Of a DNA stretch of 64,000 nt, positions 12,376-23,031 are shown piece by piece (the stretch's first letter is position 1; each line of letters begins with the position of its first letter). This DNA comes from Ooceraea biroi (taxonomy: Eukaryota; Arthropoda; Insecta; Hymenoptera; Formicidae). A model generated the notes under the pieces. It saw nothing but the letters and a program-made list of their open reading frames with translations. It searched no databases and had not been told where the DNA came from. Made by a program: the position numbers and the translations under genes. The stretch is taken from NCBI RefSeq assembly GCF_003672135.1, contig NC_039517.1:930001-994000 (forward strand), read 5' to 3'.

Positions 12376-13623
12376 TGTTTTTCTCCTTTTCTTCATCATT
12401 ATCTTGTAAAATAATAATATTTCTACTAAATAATATTTTTCCTCTTTATTTTTATTTCAATCTTTATCGTATATTTTCATATATTATACATACAACTTTC
12501 GCTACATATTTCATATATTCCATTCCTTCTGGAGAGCAACACCCTCCACGTAACTTTGCCGCGTCGAGTTTTCAAGTCCTCCGATTTTTCCTCGCCGAAT
12601 CCAAGTAGTTAAGCATACGAGATCGCGGCAAATTATCCCAGCATCGAGGAGACTGCGCAAGAACGGGGGTGGCGGGCAAGAACGTGCGCTAACTTTCAGC
12701 GGTAACGTCGCCGCCGCTGGCTCGCTGCATTAGGCAAGAGCCGAGAGGATCGCGCGCGGCGTTTAGTCCCGCATCTCACCTTAATCAACCGTACCCGAAG
12801 CTTCGAAGTTTCCGGCGCAGTTAACGGGTCCTTGGAGGTGCCAGGATCAAATACTCCGCGTCCGAGAGAGCGTCCCGAGCCCCATCCCCCAAACGCACAC
12901 CAATACGACGGCATGGTGGTATACGGAAGGGACGTGGTTCTCGATTTCAAACGCAAATTCGCGTACGCCATGAGGTCTACTGGGCGAGTCCCAATGCGAG
13001 TTCTCTGCTCGCTTCCTACCAAGGATCTCGCGGTCGACGAAGTTAACCGGGGAACGATTCGATCCGCCGGCGATCATAATCGAATCCAGGACGCCTAATC
13101 TATTCCACTGCATCCTCCCCCTCGCCCTTCTCCTCTTTCTTCTGCTCCTCCTGCACCTCGTGCAGGACCCTGCTCGGACCCTTCGACCCCGTCATGACGC
13201 TTTAACGAGCGGCTCGCACCACCTCCCGCCTGTCCATCGGGAATTTCCATCCGCTCGCCGGACAACTCTGGTTTGGCATAGCACTCCGTTTCAGAGCGCT
13301 CGCTTGCGGCGGTCATCCGCGAGTTACACTCCAAGTTAACTCGAAACGGCTCATTAATTACGATTGTCGCGAGTACAACATTGTACAATCGTTGGAAAAT
13401 CGAAAGATCGCTTGTTAGGTTTAGGAAATTTTTCTTTTCATTTTACCTGTCATTGACGTATCCATAAACCATCATTTATGTCTGATTTGCTGAAGCGCAT
13501 AAAGTTACGTAAATTGATCTTCGGCAATAATATAGAAAAAGAATTGAAAGCAGGTTGACCGATGAAAAGATATGATTTTATTAAAATATTTATATTATAT
13601 ATCATATTTTATAATACTAGCAA
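12376..13623. other. Non-coding DNA between the foldback element and the 118-bp repeat
   Basis: AT-rich to about 12535, then CpG-rich to about 13380, then AT-rich. Open frames of 88-108 codons overlap on both strands and resemble no protein I know. Confidence 0.6.
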
Positions 13624-14008
13624 CGTTAAAACAATAAATGAAAAAATTCTAGCCATTACAATTTTTTTCTTTTCCGAGGAGTTCTGTGCTATTTATATTG
13701 TTATTTGGCATATTGCCTAGAGTTCTCGATGATTTAAAATTCGTTAAAACAATAAATGAAAAAGTTCTAGCCATTAAAATTTTTTTCTTTTCCGAGGAGT
13801 TCTGTGCTATTTATATTGTTATTTGGCATATTGCCTAGAGTTCTCGATGATTTAAAATTTGTTAAAACAATAAATGAAAAAGTTCTAGCCATTAAAAATT
13901 TTTTCTTTTTCCAAGGAGTTCTGTGCTATTTATACTGTTATTTGGCATATTGCGAAGAGGTCTCGACGATTGAAAATCCTTTAGATTTAGAAATGAAAAA
14001 GTTCTATT
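13624..14008 (+). repeat. 118-bp tandem repeat, about 3.2 copies
   Basis: The landmark ACAATAAATGAAAAA recurs at 13631, 13749 and 13867, exactly 118 bases apart, and a degraded fourth copy begins near 13985. Copies one to three are almost identical, with differences in poly-T length and a few substitutions. The unit is AT-rich. The period is not a multiple of three, so the open frame running through it is not conserved between copies. Confidence 0.95.
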
Positions 14009-15207
14009 GTAATATTATAAAAGAAAAGAAATACTTGTTAATCAGTTTTCATGTCTCGCAAAATGTTTTTCTGTTTTTTATGTTTTTTTGTTTTAAAGCT
14101 TTAACGACAGTAGCACTTGACGAGCTACCAGTGTGGTTCCACTTGAAACTTTCACCCCGCGAGTGCGAGTGGACGCTCGTGTGCCACGCCACGTGTCAGA
14201 GTCAACCCCTGCGCGGGACGAGGGGGAGGCGGGTGACGTCACCGCGCGGGACGGAAAATGAATCGCGGCCGGGTTCGGCGGCCGCGATCGTAAAAATTCA
14301 GATCACGGAGCGGCGGCAGTAAATAAAACCATCGCGTTCGCGTTCGGCTCCCCGCCTCCGCCCCCGCCGACATATTTCTTCGCGCTCCTTACATCCTTCC
14401 ACGCGCGGGCTATCGATTTTCTCGCCCCGGGCGGCTTAACGTGTGCCCCCGTGTGGCAGATCGAACTTTTTAAAGTGGAGATTCACGAGTCGGGGGTGGT
14501 GAAGGGTGGGATACTCCACGCCACGGCAGCCGAGATCCCGACGCGCGCTCTGAAAAATCGTTTTAATCGCGCGGTGATGGGTTACTGAGCTCCTGACGAG
14601 TCGGAAAATCTCGCGAGAAAAAGTCTGGGGCGCGAGAAATTTGAAACGCAGCCCGCTGATTTCTTGACTCCTCTCCGGGCGCCAGCTAATCCTTGTAATT
14701 TGTATCAATACTTCGTATTACCGAACAAATGCCGTTTCATGCTGTCAAAGTAATATATCTGTTATGTGTGTTGCATTATGTGGAGTTCCGTAATCGTTAA
14801 ACATGAATTAAATACGTGTGTAACAATTACGTAATAACAATATATGTTATAGAACATATTATAGAAGTTCATGACTTTTTTCATAATTAATCTTTATATC
14901 TTATAAATAATCTCAAATCGAGAGCAAAAAAATTAATAAATTTTTCTATGTATTATCAGAACAAAAGCACGCAATTATGAAGCCAACTTGCGACGTCCGA
15001 GTTTACTTATCTCTACGGATAACATTTTGATTTTGAGAAAGGGAAAGCAATTTCTCAAACATCGTTCGCACAATTGCAAAATTGCAATTGCAATCATCAA
15101 TAAAAGAGCGTGCGCGTTATCGTCGTATCTGCGGTTCCTCTCCCACGGAATTCTCGATTCCCATCACAGATGTCACCGCGTTTGTGAACACCCATCCCTT
15201 TCTCGCG

Positions 15208-15225
15208 CACCCCTTCGAAGGGGTG
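15208..15225. other. Perfect 18-bp palindrome CACCCCTTCGAAGGGGTG
   Basis: Fully self-complementary, in CpG-rich non-coding DNA. It shares its outer bases with the two hairpins near 20 kb. Confidence 0.65.
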
Positions 15226-15755
15226 TAACCGATCAGAGTATCCTGCTCGTCGCCACGGCATGGCCGTGTACTGCTGCCACCTCGTTGCACTTTTGCTCAC
15301 TATCTAGGCCTCCCCTCTCTCTCTCTCTTTACTTCTCTCTCCGGGATCCCTTAACAGCACCCACGGCACTCCCTCCTTCTGTCCCCTCGAACTGTGTCCC
15401 CTCTATTCGTATATCGCTGCCTCTCCCTCCTACCCGAGCGCATCGAATCTCGCTCTCTGCCTCTCTCGCGCCTCTCCTCTTTCCTCCGCTCTCTCGCTCT
15501 TGTCCTACGTTGCTTTTTTTCGCCCCTCCCTCCTCGCCGCGGATACCCTCAATAGGGAAAAGCTATAGCGCACCATAAAATCCCTCATAGCGTATTTCGT
15601 ATTAAAATATTAAAATATTCATTTCGGGCATAAAGGCGGCCAAATTACGCCGTTTAACGTTCTCCATTCACGTACGGGGTTGATGTGGCGTTCCTCCGGC
15701 TGACTTCTCCTTTTTTCCTCTTTCCTCTCATTTTTTTTCTTTTTGTTCTTTATAG

Positions 15756-15783
15756 CCGCCACGACCTACGACACGTTTCGAAT
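15756..15783 (+). repeat. 28-bp direct repeat, copy 1
   Basis: Shares the identical core GACCTACGACACGTTT with 16379-16406; 24 of 28 positions match by eye. Confidence 0.75.
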
Positions 15784-16378
15784 GTTCCCTTTTACAGGCC
15801 ACTCGGTCCGCCACCGCGCCGATTCGCGGATCGTTGCGAGTTTTATTCCTCCCTCCTGCCTTCTCTCCTCATCGTCCATTACTCCCCCTCTTCCCCCACG
15901 GTCGTTAAAGATGTGCAGTGCACATGCACGCGTACACGTTAACACGCGATCGTGAAACGGACGGCACGCGGCACTCCGTTTCAATCTGTGATCGAATTTG
16001 CGTGAGTTCCGCTCGAACGCAGCATCCACGCGCGCGCGGATTTTGGAAAATTCACGTGAAACGAGGTTTCCGCGAAATTTTGGATGGAAATTTCGGGAAG
16101 CGCAAGCGGAGGTGAAAAAAAGGAACTTATGCCTCGCGCTTCCGGCAATTAGCCGACAAATCGACCGCGCGTTTGGTAAAGGCAATTTTCTGGCAGCCGT
16201 CTCGATCGATCATGATTGGTCGATTCGGTTACTGATCGATTTGCTTACGTTTTTCCTTCTGTCAAAGGCCTTAACGGCAATCTCGAGTCACGATCTTGCA
16301 GTAAGTGCTGGCTCGCCTAGCGCCGCTGCGCGTTCGTAGGTGGTCCCCTTAAAATAGCCCCCTCTCCCCTTTTTACGA

Positions 16379-16406
16379 CCGCCGGGACCTACGACACGTT
16401 TTAAAT
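16379..16406 (+). repeat. 28-bp direct repeat, copy 2
   Basis: Second copy of the motif at 15756-15783, 623 bases downstream, in the same orientation. Confidence 0.75.
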
Positions 16407-18684
16407 ACCTGAATTAGACGCTTCTGGACGGGCAGCTGGCTGCTTGACATCATCGTCGATCATCTCATTCGGGAATCCCGCTGCTCGTCTCGGTGACGCG
16501 TTAACGAGGCCTACGATTGTAATTTCAAATTTAGGTCGAAGGAAAGAGGACGGCCCTTTTCCAGGTCGAGCCACGTCTAGCTGTATGCACGTCTTATTAT
16601 CGCGGCCCTCCGCCCTAGGTGACGATTGTGTGCGTTTCCCTCGTCGCGTCCACGGGCGGATTTCGTATGTTAATATAATACGTATGTATTCGTATGTATG
16701 AATTATGTAAATACGCTCGTCTCGGCCACCGTGAACGAGCGTGCGAGCGAGCTGGTTGACTGGCCGGACGATCGCTTGAATTCGAACGACATTTTCAAAG
16801 AGGCATAGCTAATTTCGGTGCTCGGTCGATGCGACGTCACCGGGCGGATGCATTCGTATTGAAATCGAGAGGGGAAAGGTCAGAGAGGATGCATGAGTAT
16901 CTACGTGCACGTGTGCTGCGTGTGTATTTTGTTGCAAAACGCAAGAATTGCAATCAATGCAATATCTGGCGTAAATGCTTTATTTCGGAATTTATTAATT
17001 GAAACAAATTACATTTGCGCGATAATTGTCATTCATTGCCTTACTCTATTGGAAAAGTACTATCAAGAGATCAAAAGGTGTGTGACGTCCACAAGGATGA
17101 CACTACGCACTCGAAATGACTGCAAAGTTTCCGAAGAAACGGTTCCGAGAAAGAAAATGATGAGAGGGAAAGCGACCGCTTTACGCCGAATTTTCGGACG
17201 GAGTCATTTTCGTGCCTGTGTTTTCGCACAAATGTTTTCGCACTTCTGTGGACTAGGTGCAATCGGTCCTGATCCCTTCGGGGTCCTGGGATGAGTGTGC
17301 CTGAATTATGCAAGCTCAGGTAGCCGAGCGTTTTTCCTAGTCCAGCCGGGAACTAAGCCGTTGCTGATTGTCTCCCGTGTCTCTTCGCACTTCTATTCCT
17401 TTCTCGCTCGACCCCCGTCTTACCCTCCGGCTGTCCTCCTTCTTCCACCCGTGGCTAAGTTTACTCTGTGTGTGCAACGAAAGCAGCTAGCTACCTGTCG
17501 GATCCTAAGCAAATATTTCACGGCGGCGTTCAATCCAATTTGGCGCAATGGGGGTAACACGAAATCGAATTAAGGGTGCATTATGATGGCGCGGCTCGCC
17601 CCGATCGATCGTGGCATCGATCCAGCGAGACGTGGCTTCGCGAGGATAACGGTCGAGGAAAGGCAGTGGTAGCTGCATGTGCCTCAGTCAATTAAATGAG
17701 CAAAATAATTATTAAATAATTATTAAATCAGAAATCTTGCCTCTTTTAACATTTACACTGCCATATGTGGGTGTGGTTTTAGCAATTGAAGTGGCAATAA
17801 TTTTATTAGTTATATACTTCTACTTATGAAAATATAGAGAAACAAAATTAACATTATTTGGCTTCGCCTCGTGAAATTAATTAGTTTAAGGGTTCCTTTC
17901 GCTTGTTTTTGTTTTTTTCTTTACGTAAGATCAATGCGCGGCCAATATAACAATTGCATGGGATTATTTTGCATGTTAACGTTACTCGGGAGCGTCTTTC
18001 TTCCTTTCTTATGCAGAAGCAAAGGACTCAAAAGGGAACATCAAGCTTCCAGATCTACCCTTTGCCGACCCGCATTACCCCCGGAATGTAGGATCTTCGA
18101 TTTTGCTTTCCTCAAGTCGCGTGCCCTCTCGCGGCCGACCCTCTAACCCCCACTGAACCCTCTTCCGCTTTTAGAGCGGAGTATTATGCACTCACCCGAG
18201 GACGCATCGCGTTAAAGTCGTACGTGCGTTACTCGACCGGGCGCTCGACGCGCGATCCGTCTTCGGCATTTTAAGCAGCGTCATTCATAATCTGTCAGCT
18301 CGCCGATACATATGTAAAGACGATTCTATTATTGCTCTCATCTGCCTGTCCATCCTGCCGTCACGCTGGTTCGTCTACTTACCGGTATCGCGGCGAGCAC
18401 TCGCGGTAGCACGGTACGCGTGGCGAAAGCGAATTTACGCGTCTCGCGCGAGTCCTCCTTTCATCGATAGTCTCTCGATCGTTATGTGACCTCGAAAAAT
18501 CGGTCAAAAATGGAAAAACGAAAAAAAGCAGTTAGAGAAGGAAAAAGAGCCGATCTTTCGTTGCGATTTATAGACCAATTGGAATTGACCGTGCCTTCCT
18601 GCGAAGGATCTCGCGCACACGATCAACGTAAAAAATAGCAAGAGTGACTTTTCGCTTGCAGAATAGGGAAGCCTACTATCTGAA

Positions 18685-19386
18685 TTAGTTTGTTAGTCTC
18701 TGTGTAATCTCCCGGAGTAGCGCATTATTTGATGTCTGAGCGCTCCTTTTTAACGGAACGGGACCACGAGTATCTTGTCCGCAGTCCAAGAACTCCAATG
18801 GAGATAAGCCCGGCGTGTGCACTCGAGCTGCGTATACCCGCGAGAACGGTGAAAAGGGAGAAGGGCGAGTGAAATTCCGGAGGCGGTTCGCGGCAACGTA
18901 CACCCGCGCGTACACGCGGAATGCATAATTTCTCCGGCAGCGCGGAAGCCAAGCCTCGCGCCAAGCCGGCCGAGCATGCCACGCGATAAGGGAGACGCAG
19001 TAAAGAGCGCCAAAGTGAGGCCGATTTTCGCCGCCGAAACACGCGCCTTTTCCGAGCGGAATGGAGCGTCTGCGACGCATTCGTTCCTCTCCTCAGTTTT
19101 TACTCCAGGCGTTGACTCAGAAGCACCCGCGGCCAACTGTTGCACTTTGCGGGAAATTATTTGGGGAACACCACCCTGTAGGAATTCTCCCAAGTGTCGA
19201 GGGACTTCCAGCGCGCTCGCCGAACCTTCGCAAAACGGATCAGCGTATGCGCATGACTCCGATATCAGGCTCGATCGATCCGCCGAAGGAATCGGGAATG
19301 TGTGGATCACTTCTGGTTCTCGTTGCAGCGTTGTTACAAAGTCCAGATGGTCCATCGTGGCACCAGATGTTTTCTTAATTAATTAG
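18685..19386. other. Segment open in several frames, gene status unclear
   Basis: A - strand ATG frame (19355 down to 18750, 201 codons) and two + strand frames (136 and 105 codons) are all open here. The composition is more even than in neighbouring DNA and lacks microsatellites. I recognise no domain in any frame. Mutual overlap argues that at most one is real, and absence of stops may be compositional. Confidence 0.2.
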
Positions 19387-19502
19387 CAATGGAGCAATTA
19401 GCTAATCCATCCGATGTTTACTTCGGACAATCGTAAAGTACTAGCGAAGCTGTAGTTATAAGGCTGCTGCAATTTCCTCCTTCATAATTCTCGCATCACG
19501 TT

Positions 19503-19533
<31 letters not shown>

Positions 19534-19858
19534 AAGAAAAGGTATCATCTTCATGTCTTTTTTTCCTTTTTTTCGCGAAGCATAGTTCGGAGAACTCACC
19601 TTACGTCTCGTACGAGCGATAATTAGCCGCGCTTCCTCGCACGCGCGAGCAACGGAGAGGAAAAGAAAAAGGAAGAAAGAAGCGAAAAGAAAAGCTAGGA
19701 GGACGGAGGGCGGCGAGGAGGGGGGGAGGGTAGCGTTAGCGGCAACGGTAACGCGCGCGAGCGAGGCGCGGCCACAGGTGCGAAGGCGCGCAAAGCCAGC
19801 CGGGTGGTTGAAACAGACCACGACACAGGAGGATCCCGCGGCACACGATGATCTAGCT

Positions 19859-19876
19859 CACCCCTCCTGAGGGGTG
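19859..19876. other. GC-rich hairpin CACCCCTC/GAGGGGTG
   Basis: Eight-base perfect arms separated by two bases. A similar hairpin lies at 20091-20108, and a perfect 18-base palindrome with the same outer CACCCC/GGGGTG lies at 15208-15225. Confidence 0.6.
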
Positions 19877-20090
19877 GCTGGCACGTACTGCATAATGCTG
19901 CTACCTGTGGCTCTCATTTAAATGTACTAAACCTCGCTCACTCGCGCGTTCGTTCTCCCTCGACCCCTTTCTCTCTGTCTATCTTTCTGTCTTTCCCCAT
20001 CTCCCTCTCTCCCCCCCTCCCGCTTCTCGATACACTTACTCGCTTTCGCTCGCTCGCTCGCTTTTTGCGTTCGGCTCGTTCTTATTGATA

Positions 20091-20108
20091 CCACCCCTCG
20101 CGGGGTGG
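20091..20108. other. GC-rich hairpin CCACCCC/GGGGTGG
   Basis: Seven-base perfect arms with the four-base loop TCGC, about 2.9 kb upstream of the vvl start codon. Confidence 0.6.
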
Positions 20109-21161
20109 ATCGGGGCCACTGTCCTTCATAATTAATCATCTCGAGTGAGTACCTGTTGCTGTTACGTAATCGGTCGATCCTCTCTGCCGATCGGGAATTC
20201 TGCGTTCTGCAGATTCGAACCGGATCGCGTGTATGATGGAGCCGCTGCTTCAAAAAGGGATTCAGGAGCATAGCGTGCAGTGTCACGCGGTTCCTCGGCT
20301 CGAAAGTGTTCCCGGCGTAAATCTTTTAATTTTGGGGGGGGGGGGAGAGAGGGAATTTGCCCGATCGTTAATCGGGGTTTCGCGATGCGGCGCGCGGATT
20401 ATTCCCGTCGGTTCATCTTTTTTCTCGCTCGGCGGCGCGACGAGGCGCGGGGGTACGGAATATCGATAACGAAGGCGCGCGTAATCAACGAGTGGACGAG
20501 CTTCGCGGGGGACAATGGTAACCCCGTGCACCTGTTGCACCGCGCGAGCTACGCGAAAAGGAAATGAAACTGTCGACAGACAGGATTGTACCGCGACGGT
20601 GCCTGAAAAATTGATCTTTCGCCCGTGTACTACGTGACGGGCTTGCCGGCGCGGTTCCTTCGCGACGCTGGCGAGTTCTCGCGCGCGAGAAGCAAAATCA
20701 GGATCTCGCGATGCACCTTGGACGTGCGAGCCGTTCCTTGCGCGTGCAATTACTTAATATATCATTACTCGGATTAATAACGTTTTCCACGTGATCCACG
20801 CGCGTGATTCTCACAGCTGCTCGCCCGGATATTCCCACAAGATATGCCTCATGCGGAAGACGGTGGCTCGAGTCGAGCCACCGCGATGTCTGCCGTGCCG
20901 TGCCGCGTGTACAATTATCCGCTGAAATTAGTACCTGTTGCGTGTGCGCGCGGGTGATCGCCCGGGTCGATCGTGATCGCGAGCGATTTCCGGGAGCGTC
21001 CGTCGTACGCGAGGAACGAGATCTCTGACAGGTCGAACGTGCAGGAGACTCGCAGACAGGAGAGATCGCGTGCACCTGAGCAACAGTCTACAAGCAGCAG
21101 CAGCGTCGCTTGCGCCACTCCGAGTCGCGGCGCTCCGGATCGTGCTGCTCCGAGTGGCGAA

Positions 21162-21220
21162 GAACGGCAGGAACGGAACGGAACGAAACGAAACGGCGCG
21201 GCGCGGCGCGGTACGGCGTG
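21162..21220 (+). repeat. Imperfect pentanucleotide repeat (GGAAC/GAAAC/GGCGC)
   Basis: Successive five-base units drift from GGAAC through GAAAC to GGCGC. It lies about 1.8 kb upstream of the vvl start codon in CpG-dense, promoter-like DNA. Such a tract is expected to vary in length between individuals. Confidence 0.8.
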
Positions 21221-21543
21221 GCGGTGGATACGCCGCGGTGCGGCGCGGCGGCGTCAGCGAACGAGCATCGTTAGCCAGGCGAGAGCGTAGCCGAGCGACG
21301 GCGAGGGGGGGTCGGCGAGGACTGGCGCCTGGGGTACCTCGCCTGCCCTCGTAGGCGCGGTCATACGAAGTACCGCCTGACTCTGACGTACACCGACGGC
21401 CACCTTGCGGGCTCAGCCAATTGCATGCGGCGCAGCTCGCCCTGGTAGGGATACCCACGACGGTGGCGCGCATGACGGGGTCTCTCCACCACAAGCTGCT
21501 CCGGGAGCCTCGGGAACCTCGGGTGAGCTGCGAGGCGAGGCAG

Positions 21544-21549
21544 TCAGTC
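21544..21549 (+). promoter_or_regulatory. Initiator-like TCAGTC upstream of vvl
   Basis: TCAGTC matches the arthropod initiator consensus and lies in GC-rich DNA just upstream of the CT/CA tracts and leader. No TATA box at -30 and no clear downstream promoter element at +28 was seen. A six-base match is frequent by chance, so this is only a pointer. Confidence 0.15.
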
Positions 21550-23031
21550 GCTCTCAGCTACGACATGCATAACGCATGAGAGCCCGAGCGAGATCTTTCT
21601 AACCCGTCTCTCCTCCGCCGTCACATACACACATATACACAATCACATACACACTCACATACAATACATACTCTCTCGCTCTCTTTTTCCCGTTTTTTCT
21701 CTCTCTTTTTCTCTCCTCCTCTCTCTCTCTCTCTTTCTCTTTTTTCCACTCTCTCACTCTCTCTGTGTCACTTACTCACCTACTCACTCGCTCGCTGTCT
21801 TTCGTTCTCTCTCCCCAGTTCTCACCCACACGTTCTCTCACGTTCACCACGTATACCATATGTATACACACACGTACACTCACGTAAAGAGAGGGACATC
21901 CACCGCCAGGAGGAACACACACGCACATCATATACCTACTCTACTCCCGCCGAGTCGAGTCTCTTCCGTTCCGCGATTACCGTCGTACGTCCCTTTACGC
22001 CGAGCCGGTCGGTCGCTCGCTCGCTGCTCGGTCGTCGTCGGTCCGCGGTGGCTACCCCCGAGTGCAGTCGCGTCGTGCATCGTCGTCGTCGTCATCTGTA
22101 CGCCTCCACCACGCCGGGGCCACGGATACCACACCAGTGCGGAGTAATCCTCGCATCGTCGTAGATAGCATCGTCTTCGTCGTCACCGACATCGTCGCCG
22201 TCGCCCTTGTCGCTCAAACGAGATAGTGATTAGTCCGACAAGTTCGAATCCCCGACAGGGATGAGTGATCTCGGCTGAATCGATATCGCCATCGCGAGTG
22301 ACGCGAGTCCCGTCCCGACTCGATTCTACGGTCGGCCAGCACGGAGCCAACAAAGGAGTTCTCGTATCGCGTGTGCTTCTCTGTGTGCAGGGGAACGAGT
22401 GACCGCGACAGGGTTAAGCGACGACGAATCAGAAGGGACCACGTTCCCGGTAGTCGTTGAGTACGGTGGTACGGCTCCGTTGCGGGGAGCCACCCCGTCG
22501 GAGCGGAGACCTGGGAGAAGGTGCGCTTCTCGGCATACTCCTCGGATTCGCCCGGATTTCTCGTCGCCTACGTGGTCTCCGTCAATGTTACTGCGTTACC
22601 GCGGGTGCACGACACCCTCGAGAAACTATGAACGAAGCCCCGTCAAGATCGACGACCAGCTCCGTCTGGTACCTAGTGCGTTGTGGCGAACTGTGGATGT
22701 GCCACAAGTGATGAGTGATTACTAGAGAGGACTGTCATTCGAGCGATCATCCGCATCATCGTGAGGTGATCAGACAGGTGCAACCGACGACTTGTCCAGT
22801 CCACCCGAAATCGGGTCCTTGCAAAGTGAACGACTGTTCTCGCGTGAATCCTCCGACGAAGAAATCCCGCTCAACGAGAATCTCCGATTTCGCGTTTGGC
22901 AACTCGAACAACTCGGAGGAAGGACTCTCTCGACGGAGAGGCTGCATACCCCGTGGGTGTCGTCCCAACGCGGGGTGGTCGCATAGCGAGAGGGTTTCGC
23001 GGAACCTCTCTCGAGACGAAACGGGAAGTAG
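21546..23031 (+). other. Putative 5' leader of vvl
   Basis: This stretch precedes the vvl ATG and has no recognisable protein. From 22726 to the start codon at 23032 I found no ATG, so a scanning ribosome would meet the vvl start next. Two short ATG-initiated upstream frames end just before that: 22585-22725 (46 codons) and 22628-22711 (27 codons), in different frames. A CT-rich run followed by CAG near 22390 could be a splice acceptor, so a 5' non-coding intron cannot be excluded. The true transcription start is unknown; the left boundary is placed at an initiator-like TCAGTC only for convenience. Confidence 0.5.
21598..21880 (+). repeat. CT- and CA-rich simple-sequence region in the vvl promoter or leader
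   Basis: The + strand is a nearly unbroken mixture of CACA/CATA units (21620-21670) and CTCT units (21670-21830), with CACA again near 21860. CTCTCT is GAGAG on the other strand, the core bound by GAGA factor (Trl) in insects. These tracts at a developmental promoter may therefore be functional, although simple repeats are common throughout this window. Confidence 0.7.

Larger units (their letters stand above)
14009..18680. other. Non-coding upstream DNA
   Basis: No gene recognised. There is an AT-rich patch at 14700-14960, a pyrimidine-rich block at about 15300-15530, and a 28-base direct repeat at 15756-15783 and 16379-16406. Apparent proteins are Ser/Leu/Pro-rich products of CT-rich DNA. 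Confidence 0.65.
19387..21161. other. Non-coding DNA upstream of the vvl promoter
   Basis: Contains (GA)n at 19506-19528, a pyrimidine-rich stretch around 19950-20030, a run of twelve G at 20334-20345 and two GC-rich hairpins (19859-19876 and 20091-20108). CpG density rises towards 21 kb. No protein recognised. Confidence 0.6.

Noticed and set aside
13804..14322. 172-codon frame beginning in the 118-bp tandem repeat
   Set aside because: The repeat period is not a multiple of three, so the frame is not preserved between units, and the composition follows AT-rich non-coding DNA.
16566..16590. CTAGCTGTATG resembling part of miR-9
   Set aside because: The seed and 5' half of the mature miRNA do not match and no precursor hairpin is evident.
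22236..22262. GTTCGAATCCCC resembling a tRNA T-loop
   Set aside because: No acceptor, D-arm or anticodon stem could be paired around it; other GTTCGA-like words in the window fail the same test.
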